Shown here piece after piece: positions 30,007 to 39,905 of a DNA stretch of 64,000 nucleotides. Every line of letters starts with the position of its first letter. Position 1 is the first letter of the stretch. The stretch is from Bacteroidales bacterium (lineage in GTDB: Bacteria > Bacteroidota > Bacteroidia > Bacteroidales > Bacteroidaceae): contig SUXQ01000012.1 of assembly GCA_015060905.1 (NCBI GenBank), positions 1 to 64,000 of the forward strand, in the 5' to 3' direction. The position numbers and the translations under genes are program-made. The notes beneath the pieces are model-generated. The model worked only from the letters and a program-made list of their open reading frames with translations, did no database searches and had not been told where the DNA came from.

Positions 30007-32016
30007 ATGTTAAAACTGATAGAGAGAGACGGCTACCTATCGCCGTACACAATGGAGATAGACGGAAGATACCGCTATTTCTTGCAAAAAGAACGTGAAT
30101 TAACAAAAGATGGAAAGCAGACACTCTCGGACTTTGCATCGGGTTATCTCTACTTCGGGTTGCATGCGACAAAAGATGGTTGGTGCTTCAGAGAATGGGC
30201 ACCTAATGCAACAAAAATATTCCTTATAGGAGATTTTACTGATTGGAAGGAGTTGCCCGAGTATGAACTTAAAAGAATTCAAGGTGGCTGCTGGGAGATT
30301 GAACTTCCCAAAAAGGCAATTTCTCATGGGCAATTCTATAAACTTAAAGTTTATTGGGAAGGCGGACAAGGCGAAAGAATTCCCGCGTGGGTGCGTCGCG
30401 TGGTGCAAGATGATGCTACGCAGATATTCAGTGCTCAGGTGTGGAACCCCAAAAAACAGTATAAGTTCAAACATAAAAAGTTCAAGCCTAAATGTTCTCC
30501 GCTGCTTATATATGAGTGCCACATAGGAATGGCGCAGGAAGAGGAGCGTGTGGGTACTTATAAAGAATTCCGCGAGAAGGTGCTTCCCCGTATTGCTGCC
30601 GATGGATATAATTGTATTCAGATAATGGCGATACAGGAGCATCCTTATTATGGTAGTTTCGGTTATCATGTATCGAGCTTCTTTGCGGCATCTTCGCGTT
30701 TCGGTACACCCGAGGAACTTAAGGAACTTATAGACGCTGCTCACGGAATGGGAATTGCTGTGATTATGGACCTTGTTCATTCGCATGCTGTGAAGAATGA
30801 AATTGAGGGCTTGGGATTGCTCGATGGTGATCCTTGTCAATATTTCAACGGTGGCGACCGTCGTGTGCACAATGCTTGGGACTCTCTCTGTTTCAATTAT
30901 GGCAAAAATGAGGTGTTGCACTTCCTGCTTTCAAATTGTAAATATTGGCTCGAAGAGTTTAAATTCGATGGGTTCCGTTTCGACGGTGTTACATCAATGA
31001 TATATTACAGTCACGGCCTTGGCGAGTCTTTCTGTGATTATTCCGATTATTTCAACGGGCATCAGGATGGCGATGCTATATGTTACCTTACATTGGCCAA
31101 CAGACTTATTCACGAGGTTAATCCTACTGCAATAACTATTGCCGAGGAGGTGTCGGGAATGCCCGGACTTGCAGCACCTATCGAGGATGGTGGTTACGGC
31201 TTTGACTATCGTATGGCGATGAACATTCCCGACTATTGGATAAAGCTCATTAAGGAGCAGAAGGATGAAGATTGGAAGCCTTCGTCTATATTCTGGGAGG
31301 TTACCAACCGTCGTCAGGATGAAAAGACAATTTCTTATGCCGAGAGTCACGACCAGGCTCTTGTGGGTGACAAGACTATTATTTTCCGCCTTATAGATGC
31401 TGACATGTATTGGCATTTTGCAAAGGGACACGAGACGGGTATGGTGCATCGTGGCATTGCTCTTCATAAGATGATACGCCTTGTAACTGCTTCTACTATA
31501 AACGGTGGCTATCTTAACTTTATGGGTAACGAATTTGGACACCCCGAATGGATTGATTTTCCGCGTTACGGCAATGGCTGGAGCCACAAATATGCTCGCC
31601 GTCAGTGGAGTCTTGTCGATAATCCCGATTATTGTTACGCTTCGTTGGGTGCGTTTGACAAGGAGATGATGGAGATTATCGGCAGCGTGAAGAATTTCCA
31701 AAATAGGCCTGTTCAGGAAGTTTGGCACAATGATGGCGACCAGGTGTTTGCTTACTCGCGCCGCGACCTTATCTTTGTATTCAACTTTAATCCTACACGT
31801 TCGTTTACAGATTATGGATTCCTTGTTCCCGAGGGCGATTATTCAATTATTCTCGACTCGGATGCTGTACGCTTCGGTGGTAACGGATTGGTGGATGATA
31901 CACAGGTGCACTTTACAAACAGCGATCCTTTGTATGCGAAAAAACGTAAAGGTTGGCTTAAATTGTATCTCCCTGCACGTACGGCACTTGTATTGAAAAA
32001 GAATAAAAAAGCATAA
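30007..32016 (+). CDS. glgB: 1,4-alpha-glucan branching enzyme (GH13, CBM48)
   Basis: GWCFREWAPNATKIFLIGDFTDW; YECHIGMAQEEERVGTYKEF; FDGFRFDGVTSMIYYSHG; FMGNEFGHPEWIDFPR. Confidence 0.92.
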   Translation: MLKLIERDGYLSPYTMEIDGRYRYFLQKERELTKDGKQTLSDFASGYLYFGLHATKDGWCFREWAPNATKIFLIGDFTDWKELPEYELKRIQGGCWEIELPKKAISHGQFYKLKVYWEGGQGERIPAWVRRVVQDDATQIFSAQVWNPKKQYKFKHKKFKPKCSPLLIYECHIGMAQEEERVGTYKEFREKVLPRIAADGYNCIQIMAIQEHPYYGSFGYHVSSFFAASSRFGTPEELKELIDAAHGMGIAVIMDLVHSHAVKNEIEGLGLLDGDPCQYFNGGDRRVHNAWDSLCFNYGKNEVLHFLLSNCKYWLEEFKFDGFRFDGVTSMIYYSHGLGESFCDYSDYFNGHQDGDAICYLTLANRLIHEVNPTAITIAEEVSGMPGLAAPIEDGGYGFDYRMAMNIPDYWIKLIKEQKDEDWKPSSIFWEVTNRRQDEKTISYAESHDQALVGDKTIIFRLIDADMYWHFAKGHETGMVHRGIALHKMIRLVTASTINGGYLNFMGNEFGHPEWIDFPRYGNGWSHKYARRQWSLVDNPDYCYASLGAFDKEMMEIIGSVKNFQNRPVQEVWHNDGDQVFAYSRRDLIFVFNFNPTRSFTDYGFLVPEGDYSIILDSDAVRFGGNGLVDDTQVHFTNSDPLYAKKRKGWLKLYLPARTALVLKKNKKA

Positions 32017-32018
32017 GG

Positions 32019-33167
32019 ATGAAGTCTGCAAGGGAAATACGCCTTTTTCGCATGGTGCGGATAGTGTGTGCATTGGTTTTTGTTATATTCAGTTTTACTT
32101 TTCTGTCTATTCATCAAGCTCCGCTTTTAGAGGTTGTCTATGATATTACGGCTACGGGAAAGTTGCAATATGATGAGAATATTACTGCAGCTATAATAAC
32201 TTTTGCACTGCTCCTTGTTACATTGTGGCTAAATAAATATGCCAAATTTTCGCGTGAATGGGAGGCAATGGCTTATTTGCCGGCGTGTGTGATTCTTGCT
32301 TTTATCACTAATATTGACCGTACTATATACACGGGTATCGAGTTTTCTTGGTCGTGGGTGTGGATTGCGGGAATTGCTTTCTTTATATATGTTTTTGCAT
32401 CGTGGGTGCTGAAGCGTGTGCTTTTTATGCGTATAAAGGATATTACGCGTGCCGCCAACAGAATAATGTGGCGTAATTTGTTGTTGCTGTCCATTTTATT
32501 CTGCTTTACAGGTGTTATTTGCAACGACGATGAAAATTTCAAACACGAGGCAATGGTCTATCATTATGTAAAGAAGGGCGATTTTGACACTGCTTGTCGT
32601 GTGGCTGCACGTTCGTTTGCAGCTTCGCAAGAACTGACCGCCGGAAGGGCTTATCTGCTTGCTCACGAAGGGGTGCTTGGTGAAAAGTTGTTTACTTATC
32701 CCCAGTATTATGGTGTTGAGGGATTGTTGCCGCGCGAGGAAAATAGTTCTCCTTTGTCGGCGTCTATGGTATATGACTTTTTGAAAGTTAGTCCCGAAAA
32801 GGGTGAGGGGACAATAAAATTCCTTTCTCGGGCATTGAGCGTGGATACAGCAGCGGTTGCTGTTAAGGATTATTATCTCTCGGCTCTTTTGCTCGATAAA
32901 CGTCTTGAGGAGTTTGTCGATTCTTTGCCACGTCTGTATAATGTTGCCGATACTGCCAATCTGCCCTTGCATTATAAAGAGGCTTTACTCTTGTGCTCGA
33001 AGGTTTTTCCTGATAAGGAGTCTTGCTTTACAGATGCTGCTCTCGAGGAAAAGTATTCCGAAATGTTGAAACTTGAGCAGGAACATCAGGATATTTTAGT
33101 ACGTAGCAATTATGTAAGAAAGTTTTTTGGAAAGACATATTGGTGGTACTATCTTTATGCTGATTGA
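32019..33167 (+). CDS. Multi-pass membrane protein with C-terminal soluble region (possibly DUF6057-like)
   Basis: Several hydrophobic helices, then a helical region; starts 3 bp after the glgB stop. Confidence 0.55.
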   Translation: MKSAREIRLFRMVRIVCALVFVIFSFTFLSIHQAPLLEVVYDITATGKLQYDENITAAIITFALLLVTLWLNKYAKFSREWEAMAYLPACVILAFITNIDRTIYTGIEFSWSWVWIAGIAFFIYVFASWVLKRVLFMRIKDITRAANRIMWRNLLLLSILFCFTGVICNDDENFKHEAMVYHYVKKGDFDTACRVAARSFAASQELTAGRAYLLAHEGVLGEKLFTYPQYYGVEGLLPREENSSPLSASMVYDFLKVSPEKGEGTIKFLSRALSVDTAAVAVKDYYLSALLLDKRLEEFVDSLPRLYNVADTANLPLHYKEALLLCSKVFPDKESCFTDAALEEKYSEMLKLEQEHQDILVRSNYVRKFFGKTYWWYYLYAD

Positions 33168-33192
33168 TGTTTTTGCAATGGAATTTTAAGAA

Positions 33193-33226
33193 TACAGCCT
33201 CGTGAAAAATAATTCACGAGGCTGTA
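33193..33226. terminator. Bidirectional terminator hairpin between convergent genes
   Basis: TACAGCCTCGTGAA-aaataa-TTCACGAGGCTGTA. Confidence 0.8.
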
Positions 33227-33228
33227 AG

Positions 33229-33825
33229 TTATTGTATACTCGAAATATCTATAAGTTTGTTCATTATGGCATACACTGTAAGGCCCGAAATACTGCTTAT
33301 GCCTAACTTGCGCGAAATGTTGCGGCGGTGCGAAATTACAGTGTATATTGATATATTGAATTCGTCGGCAATCTCTTTGTTTGTTTTTCCCTTTGCTACG
33401 GCTACAAGAATGTCGCGTTCCCTTGTGGATAATTCGTATAGCTCGCTTTTGTTCTCTTTGCTCTCTTTTATTGCATTATGTAGTTTTTGAAATATTCTGT
33501 CGGCTGAATCGTATATTCCTATGCAGCCGTCGTACTGACGTAGCACATTTTCATCGTGGCTGGTGTATGTTAATGCTACGATGGTGGTCTTGTTGTCTTC
33601 GGAATAGAATATGGAACGAATGTCGTAGCGTTCGTTGTAGTCTATTACTGCCGGGTTTATTATTACAATGTCAAAGCTGTTGTTGCTGTTTGTGTGGTAG
33701 CCAAGATTGGGCAAAATTGTTGTGAGTTTGAACTCGCTGCTCCGGTTTATTATTGCGCTCATCCCCGATGCAACAATTTCAGAAGGCTCTATAAGCAGAA
33801 TTTTATATATTTTATTTTCGGCCAT
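33229..33825 (-). CDS. LuxR/NarL-type regulator with atypical receiver domain
   Basis: C-terminal LSTRERDILVAVAKGKTNKEIADEFNISIYTVISHRRNISRKLGI; receiver phospho-acceptor region reads FDIVIINPAV. Confidence 0.85.
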   Translation of the reverse strand: MAENKIYKILLIEPSEIVASGMSAIINRSSEFKLTTILPNLGYHTNSNNSFDIVIINPAVIDYNERYDIRSIFYSEDNKTTIVALTYTSHDENVLRQYDGCIGIYDSADRIFQKLHNAIKESKENKSELYELSTRERDILVAVAKGKTNKEIADEFNISIYTVISHRRNISRKLGISSISGLTVYAIMNKLIDISSIQ

Positions 33826-34513
33826 GGCTGTTTTCTAAGTTTGTTACTAAGGGAATAAGTATTTTATTTTCGACCATAGTGTGTTTCTTTAGGTCGCTCT
33901 CTATTTTGAATATTTCGTTTAATACTTTTATTCTGATACTCGAGGTGTATGTTCCCGGAAGATATTTGATGATGATGTTTTTAAGGTCGTTGAGCTTTTC
34001 CTCGACGTTAGTGTGGTTGTCCTCGAATTTTTTTATTGTATATATTTTTTCGTTCTTCCCGTCGAGCAGGCTTTCAATGTATGGAAATACCGATAGTTCC
34101 TCATATTCGAAGTGTTTTTTTATCTCCGAATCGTAGTCGTCGTAGAATTTATTGAGTATGTATCGATTAGTGTCCTCGTACTCTTCCATCATAATGTGTA
34201 TGTGGTCGTGCAGACGTGGGAAACTGTTTGCCATATAGTGTTTGTGTGCTGCTCGCAGATAGGATAAAATGTGTGGAAGGTCCTCTTTCTTCAGCATATT
34301 CGCCTCTGGTTGATAATTTTCGAACGAATAGATATTGCATATCATTAGAAAAAGTTCGGGCGACAGATTGTAGCGTGTGCATATTTCGGCAACTGTTGCT
34401 TCTCCGAATCCTAATTTTATGTTTAGTCGTTCGAAAATTGATAATAGATTCCAATCGGCCGAAATAAGTTCGGCTGCTTTCATCTTTTCCGAATATAGTG
34501 TGTTGCTTTTCAT
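33812..34513 (-). CDS. Hemerythrin HHE domain protein (ScdA/RIC-like)
   Basis: LHDHIHIMMEEYE, IKKHFEYEELSVFPYIE, DNHTNVEEKLNDL, LKKHTMVENKILIP. Confidence 0.8.
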   Translation of the reverse strand: MKSNTLYSEKMKAAELISADWNLLSIFERLNIKLGFGEATVAEICTRYNLSPELFLMICNIYSFENYQPEANMLKKEDLPHILSYLRAAHKHYMANSFPRLHDHIHIMMEEYEDTNRYILNKFYDDYDSEIKKHFEYEELSVFPYIESLLDGKNEKIYTIKKFEDNHTNVEEKLNDLKNIIIKYLPGTYTSSIRIKVLNEIFKIESDLKKHTMVENKILIPLVTNLENSHGRK

Positions 34514-34525
34514 GTTGTTTTTAAT

Positions 34526-36883
34526 TTATAGGAGTGAGCCTGATTGATTAATTAAAAAGGCTATGAGCCATGCGACGCTTGTGTTGTAGATTATTGCAAA
34601 GAGTGCAAATTTTTTCTTTCCTGTCTCTTCGGCTATTGTGGCTACGGTGGCGATGCATGGGAAGAACAGCAGTATGAATACTAGGAATGCTGCTGCCGAG
34701 CTTTTTGTGAAGTCTCCCGATGCTATGAGCGATTGGGACAGATTCTTTTCGTTGCTGTTGTATAATACTCCTAAGGTGCTTACTACAAGCTCTTTAGCAG
34801 GAATGCTGGCTATTAATGCTATGCTCGAACGCCAATTTAGTCCTAATGGCTCTACAATAGGTTCAATGGCTTTTCCCATCATTCCTATGTACGATTCTGC
34901 ATAGGCGTTGTTGTCGGCAGGGGTATTTTCTGCCGGGCGGGGAAAATAGCTTAAGAACCATATTATAACAGTTGCCGCAAGTACTACTGTGCCTATCTTT
35001 TTTATGTATTGTTCGCATTTCTCCCACATATGGCGCAGCGTCGAACGTAACGTTGGCCAACGGTAGGGTGGAAGCTCCATTACAAAAGGTGTCTCATCTT
35101 TTCTGTATTTGACGATGCGTAACAGTCGTGCAGTAAGGGCGGCTATCAGTATTCCGAAAAGGTATAGGCCTATCATTACAAGTGGTGCATGCTCGGGAAA
35201 GAATGTCCCGGCGAGTAGTATAAACACCGGCAGTCGTGCGCTGCACGACATGAAAGGTGTTATTAGTATTGTTATTATGCGACTGCTGTGACTCTCTATG
35301 GTGCGTGTGGCCATGATGGCGGGGACGTTGCATCCGAATCCCATCAGCATGGGGATAAAGGATTTTCCATGCAACCCCATTCGGTGCATTAGTCTGTCCA
35401 TGATGAATGCTGCGCGAGCCATATAGCCCGAATCTTCCATCAGTGAAATAAACAGATAGAGTATAAGTATGTTAGGCAGGAATATTGCTACGCTTCCCAC
35501 GCCTCCTATTATTCCGTTTACAATAAGGTCCTGTATGGCTCCTTCGGGTATTATGTTTGAAAAGAATTGTCCCATAAGGGCAAAAGCTTCTTCTATCCAT
35601 GCTTGCGGGTAGGCTCCCAGCTTGTAGACGGTCGTGAACATCAGCCACATGAGGGCGAAAAACAGTGGGAATCCTAACCATTTGTTTGCTACAAGGCGGT
35701 CTATGCGTCTGGTTTTTTTGTTTGCATTTTCGTTGCCGACAGTGTATGTCTCTTGCAGGGCTCCGTTTATAAAGCCGTATTTTGCATCGCTTATGGCTGT
35801 TTCAACGTCTACTCCTGTTTCGTGTTGTACCTTCTTGCTCAGTTTGTCGGCTTTTTTCATCCATGTGCCGATTTCTTTGCATGCGTGCAGTTGTTTTAAT
35901 GCCTCGCTGTCTTTCTCGAGCAGTTTGGTTGCCCAATATCTTACGGGAAACTGGTGGGGAAGGTCGGTTGCCTTATGCAAAAGTGTTGCAAGCGGGGTTA
36001 TTGACTCTTCCATCGAAATTCCGTAGTTTATGTGTATGTGACGCGCGGTGCGGTTTGTGCCTTCAAACATTTCTATGACTGTGTCTAACAGTTTGTCGAG
36101 GCCTTTGCCGCTGCGCGCGACAGTGGGTATCATGGGTACGCCCATCATGGCTCCCAGATGTTCATAGTCTATCTTTGCACCGCTTGATGTTAGTTCGTCG
36201 TACATGTTAAGGGCGACAACCGTACGCAGGTTAAGGTCGATAAGTTCGGTTGTGAGGTATAGGTTGCGCTCTATATTTGACGCAACAACCGCATTTATTA
36301 TTACGTCGGGCTCTTCGTTGAAGAGGTGACGGCGTACGTATATCTCTTCGGGGGTGTATGCTGATATTGAGTATGTTCCCGGAAGGTCGGTTATTCTGAT
36401 GCGATAGCCTTTGTAGTTGAAACTTCCGCTTTTTGCATCGACTGTTACGCCGCTGTAATTTCCAACGTGCTCGCTGCTGCCTGTTAATATGTTGAAGAGT
36501 GAGGTTTTGCCACTGTTGGGGTTTCCTACAAGGGCTACGTTTATTATATTTTTGCGTATGGCGTCGTTTTTTCGTTTGTTGCAACTGCATGTTGAACAGT
36601 GTCCGCACTCGACTATGCATCCGAAAGAAGGAGCGGGGGTAAGTATGGTCTTTGCCTCTTCTTCGGGGAGTACCTCTATCATGGATGCTTCGTTGCGTCT
36701 TAATGATACGTCGTACCCCATGACGTGATATTTTACAGGGTCGTTCAGCGGGGAATTTTGCACGGATGTTACCTTTTCGCCACGCACAAATCCCATTTCC
36801 ATAATGCGTTTGCGAAAGCCACCGTGTCCGGACAGACGTATGATGACTGCTGTTTCTCCGTTTTTAAGTTCCGATAATTTCAT
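34526..36883 (-). CDS. feoB: Ferrous iron transport protein, FeoA-FeoB fusion
   Basis: N-terminal FeoA-like domain, Cys-rich linker, G1 GNPNSGKTSLFN, DLPGTYS, membrane domain FIPMLMGFGCNVPAIMATR. Confidence 0.95.
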   Translation of the reverse strand: MKLSELKNGETAVIIRLSGHGGFRKRIMEMGFVRGEKVTSVQNSPLNDPVKYHVMGYDVSLRRNEASMIEVLPEEEAKTILTPAPSFGCIVECGHCSTCSCNKRKNDAIRKNIINVALVGNPNSGKTSLFNILTGSSEHVGNYSGVTVDAKSGSFNYKGYRIRITDLPGTYSISAYTPEEIYVRRHLFNEEPDVIINAVVASNIERNLYLTTELIDLNLRTVVALNMYDELTSSGAKIDYEHLGAMMGVPMIPTVARSGKGLDKLLDTVIEMFEGTNRTARHIHINYGISMEESITPLATLLHKATDLPHQFPVRYWATKLLEKDSEALKQLHACKEIGTWMKKADKLSKKVQHETGVDVETAISDAKYGFINGALQETYTVGNENANKKTRRIDRLVANKWLGFPLFFALMWLMFTTVYKLGAYPQAWIEEAFALMGQFFSNIIPEGAIQDLIVNGIIGGVGSVAIFLPNILILYLFISLMEDSGYMARAAFIMDRLMHRMGLHGKSFIPMLMGFGCNVPAIMATRTIESHSSRIITILITPFMSCSARLPVFILLAGTFFPEHAPLVMIGLYLFGILIAALTARLLRIVKYRKDETPFVMELPPYRWPTLRSTLRHMWEKCEQYIKKIGTVVLAATVIIWFLSYFPRPAENTPADNNAYAESYIGMMGKAIEPIVEPLGLNWRSSIALIASIPAKELVVSTLGVLYNSNEKNLSQSLIASGDFTKSSAAAFLVFILLFFPCIATVATIAEETGKKKFALFAIIYNTSVAWLIAFLINQSGSLL

Positions 36884-37017
36884 TTCCCTGTGTTTATCTG
36901 TTCAAAAATTGTGCAAGCATGCGTTGTTTATTTTTGTAATCTTTACCGTGCAAATTTACTTTTCTTTACTATTGCCGGCAATAATACTTTTTTTGAAATA
37001 TATGTGTGCAGTAGTTA

Positions 37018-37716
37018 TTAATGACTACTGATAAGTTCTTCGGCTTTTTGTATGTCGCTTGCATGGTCAATGTCTATTATTTTTTCAAATGAATAGGCTT
37101 TTAGTTTCAATGTGTCGGCTATCAGTTGGCGTTGAAAATTGCGCATGCGCGATTGTCCTTGTTCTATGCAGCGGGCAAGGGTGTCGAGTGCCTCATCGTT
37201 CAGTCCGTATATTCCTCCCGAAATGTGGCGGCTGTCGCTGTGTGGGGTGTCGTAAAAGCCTGTGATATTCATTTCTTTGTCTGTGCCGACGTATAGTGGC
37301 TTTTCGTCGTCGATGTATTGTGTGACTGCCATAAGTCCGCTATCTTCGCCCGACTCGAATGTGTTTATATAATCGGTAAATTCCTCTTCTCTGAAGATGG
37401 TGTCTACTGTGGTAAGGCAAAATTTTCCGCCTTTTAGATATTCTCTTAGCTCGTACAGGCTGTGCATGGAGCTTGGAGTGTCCTTTACGACTATGTTCAG
37501 GGGGTACTCTTTGCTCAATTTTTCGAGCAGTGAGAGTGTCCGGGGCTGTTGGCTGTTTATGATGATGCTTATCGACTCGGCATTGTGACGATTGAATATT
37601 TTTATCAGTCGTTCGATGATTGGAACTCCATGTAAAAGCACAAGAGGCTTGGGTTGTTTGACCCCCTCTTGTGCCAATCGTGAGCCTTCGCCTGCTGCTA
37701 TAATGGCGAATTTCAT
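37018..37716 (-). CDS. Nucleotidyltransferase family protein (sugar-phosphate NTP transferase-like)
   Basis: MKFAIIAAGEGSRLAQEGVKQPKPLVLLHGVPIIERLI. Confidence 0.85.
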   Translation of the reverse strand: MKFAIIAAGEGSRLAQEGVKQPKPLVLLHGVPIIERLIKIFNRHNAESISIIINSQQPRTLSLLEKLSKEYPLNIVVKDTPSSMHSLYELREYLKGGKFCLTTVDTIFREEEFTDYINTFESGEDSGLMAVTQYIDDEKPLYVGTDKEMNITGFYDTPHSDSRHISGGIYGLNDEALDTLARCIEQGQSRMRNFQRQLIADTLKLKAYSFEKIIDIDHASDIQKAEELISSH

Positions 37717-37720
37717 CTGT

Positions 37721-38818
37721 CTATTCGTTATCCGGTTGTTGCAGATTGAGTCTGTTGCTATCGTCGCGCTTTTCAAAATATAGCTTGCGCAGTGGGTTGC
37801 GGTGGGCATATTCGTTGTTCTTGCGGTTGCGATAGATGTCTATGGCTGCGTATATTGCTTGACGGAAAGAATTTTCGTCGGCGCAACCTTTGCCTGCAAT
37901 GTCGTATGCAACGCCATGTGCAGGAGATGTGCGTACAACTGATAATCCGGCTGTAAAGTTTACGCCATCTTCCATTCCTAATGCTTTTAGCGGTGCAAGA
38001 CCCTGGTCGTGGTACATTGCGAGTATTCCGTCGAAACGGGTGTAGTTTGCGCTGCCCATGAATCCGTCGGCGGGGAAGGGACCGTAGCACAAAATTCCCT
38101 CTTTGCTCATTTTTTCAATGGTTGGCTTTATAATCTCTTGCTCCTCGGTGCCTATTATGCCATTGTCGCCTGCGTGGGGGTTAAGGGCTAATACTGCAAT
38201 CTTGGGTGCGTCGATGTTAAAGTCTTCTTTAAGGCTTTTGTTGAAAAGGGTCAGTTTCTCTTCCAAAAGTTCGGGGGTTATTGCCGCTGCAACGTCGCGC
38301 AGGGGAATGTGTGACGTTGCCAATGCGAAGCGCAGGTCGCCGCTGCATAGAATCATCAGGGATCTTTCCTCGCCTCCCATGCGCTCTTGAAGATATTCTG
38401 TGTGTCCGGGAAAATTAAAGCCTTCTCCCTGTATGTTATTTTTGTTTATCGGGGCTGTTACAATTACGTCTATTTTGCCCTCTTTGTAGTCGCTTATGGC
38501 TTTTTCTAATGCTTCGTATGCGGCCTTGCCACCCTCTTTTGTTGCGTGGCCGAGGTCGATGTGTACTTCGTCGTCGTTGCAATTAATGATGTTTAGCTTT
38601 TCATTTTCTGCATCGTCGGCATTTTCTATTGCATTGTATTGTGTGGGTAGTTCAAGGGCTTTGCGGTGGTACGCGGCAAGCTTGGGCGAGCCGTATATTA
38701 TGGGTGTGCAAAGTTCCAGAATTTCGGGCTCGGCAAAGGTTTTTAGAATAACTTCGTATCCTATTCCGTTAATGTCGCCTTGAGTAATACCTATGCGTAT
38801 TTTTTGTTCTTCGCTCAT
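37721..38818 (-). CDS. pdxA: 4-hydroxythreonine-4-phosphate dehydrogenase
   Basis: GITQGDINGIGYEVILK; GHTEYL; ALNPHAGDNGIIGTEE; YHDQGLAPLKAL; TSPAHGVAYDIAGKG. Confidence 0.95.
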   Translation of the reverse strand: MSEEQKIRIGITQGDINGIGYEVILKTFAEPEILELCTPIIYGSPKLAAYHRKALELPTQYNAIENADDAENEKLNIINCNDDEVHIDLGHATKEGGKAAYEALEKAISDYKEGKIDVIVTAPINKNNIQGEGFNFPGHTEYLQERMGGEERSLMILCSGDLRFALATSHIPLRDVAAAITPELLEEKLTLFNKSLKEDFNIDAPKIAVLALNPHAGDNGIIGTEEQEIIKPTIEKMSKEGILCYGPFPADGFMGSANYTRFDGILAMYHDQGLAPLKALGMEDGVNFTAGLSVVRTSPAHGVAYDIAGKGCADENSFRQAIYAAIDIYRNRKNNEYAHRNPLRKLYFEKRDDSNRLNLQQPDNE

Positions 38819-38822
38819 ATTT

Positions 38823-39899
38823 TTATTTGTTTGTATCGGTTTTTATTGTGTCTTCTATAATAATAACAGGAATCTGCATGCTGTTTTCTATCTGTCTGTC
38901 GGCTGGTAATTTTAGCGAGAAGAGTGCTGCTTCGAGCTTGCGCATCATTTTTCTCTTGTCGGTGCCGGGGGCGTAAACAAATGCTTCGGCAACAATCACT
39001 TTGCCGTTTACTTCGTCTACAAATGCGTGTGACACGTAAGGACCGCCCATCATGTCATTTTCCATTGCCCATAGTCCGCGTGACTCTAACATGTATCTGT
39101 CGCGGAAAGAGGTATCTTTTGTATCGCTCAGCAATGTGTCGGTGGTCATATATCTGTCCTCGCGTCCGCCGCGTATGTGTTTTTTCAGAATTTCGCTGCG
39201 TTTTTCTATGAATTTTTCGCGTGTAAACACCTTTGCATCAGTGTAGGGAAAACTGTATACGACAATATTTTCGATAGTCTCTTTTCCTGCGTTGTTCATG
39301 TCCGATGCCCACAAGAAGTCTTTTGCGCTCTTGATGGCTGTAAGGTGTGTGGGGATGTGCATGTCGCAGTCGAAATTTTTGCGTATGGAGTCGAGGAATG
39401 CTCTTTGATAATCTTTTTTAAGTTCGTCAAGCTCGCGGTTCATTTCGGCCGAGGTGAAAAAGTCTATTATTGTCTGACCGTTTGCTGTTACAAACTCTTG
39501 AAAATCTTTTGCATTGGGGCTTTGTATGGTAAGCACCATCTGTGGCTCGGCATATTTGTCTCTTGTGTATTTGAACTTCGACTGTGTGTAGCGTGCGGGG
39601 TCTATCTGCACGTCGATGATGTTGCGGAAAGGCTTGAATGTTTGTGTGAATGCCGAGGGGCTTACCTGTGATACTCTGAACGACGGCTCGGATTGCGGAA
39701 GCCCGGGAATGTCTGATGTAAGCACCTCTTTAAGTGCTTGTCCGGCGGGTGCGTCCCACAGGTCGTGGTTGCATACTACGAGAAGTTCATAAGGGGTACC
39801 TATGGATGTTCTTCCGAACAGTGATGTTTTTTTGCCGTTCCCGCCATTGCAGCCTATTATCAGGATGGCTGTCAATAATATGAATGTAATTTTTTTCAT
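38823..39899 (-). CDS. DUF4837-family lipoprotein
   Basis: Lipobox-like LIIGCNG; SIGTPYELLVVCNHDLWDAPAG; position between pdxA and rlmN. Confidence 0.75.
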   Translation of the reverse strand: MKKITFILLTAILIIGCNGGNGKKTSLFGRTSIGTPYELLVVCNHDLWDAPAGQALKEVLTSDIPGLPQSEPSFRVSQVSPSAFTQTFKPFRNIIDVQIDPARYTQSKFKYTRDKYAEPQMVLTIQSPNAKDFQEFVTANGQTIIDFFTSAEMNRELDELKKDYQRAFLDSIRKNFDCDMHIPTHLTAIKSAKDFLWASDMNNAGKETIENIVVYSFPYTDAKVFTREKFIEKRSEILKKHIRGGREDRYMTTDTLLSDTKDTSFRDRYMLESRGLWAMENDMMGGPYVSHAFVDEVNGKVIVAEAFVYAPGTDKRKMMRKLEAALFSLKLPADRQIENSMQIPVIIIEDTIKTDTNK

Positions 39900-39905
39900 T
39901 GTTCT

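Noticed and set aside
30100-30921. 273-aa antisense ORF over the branching enzyme gene
   Set aside because: Antisense shadow ORF without a domain or initiation context.
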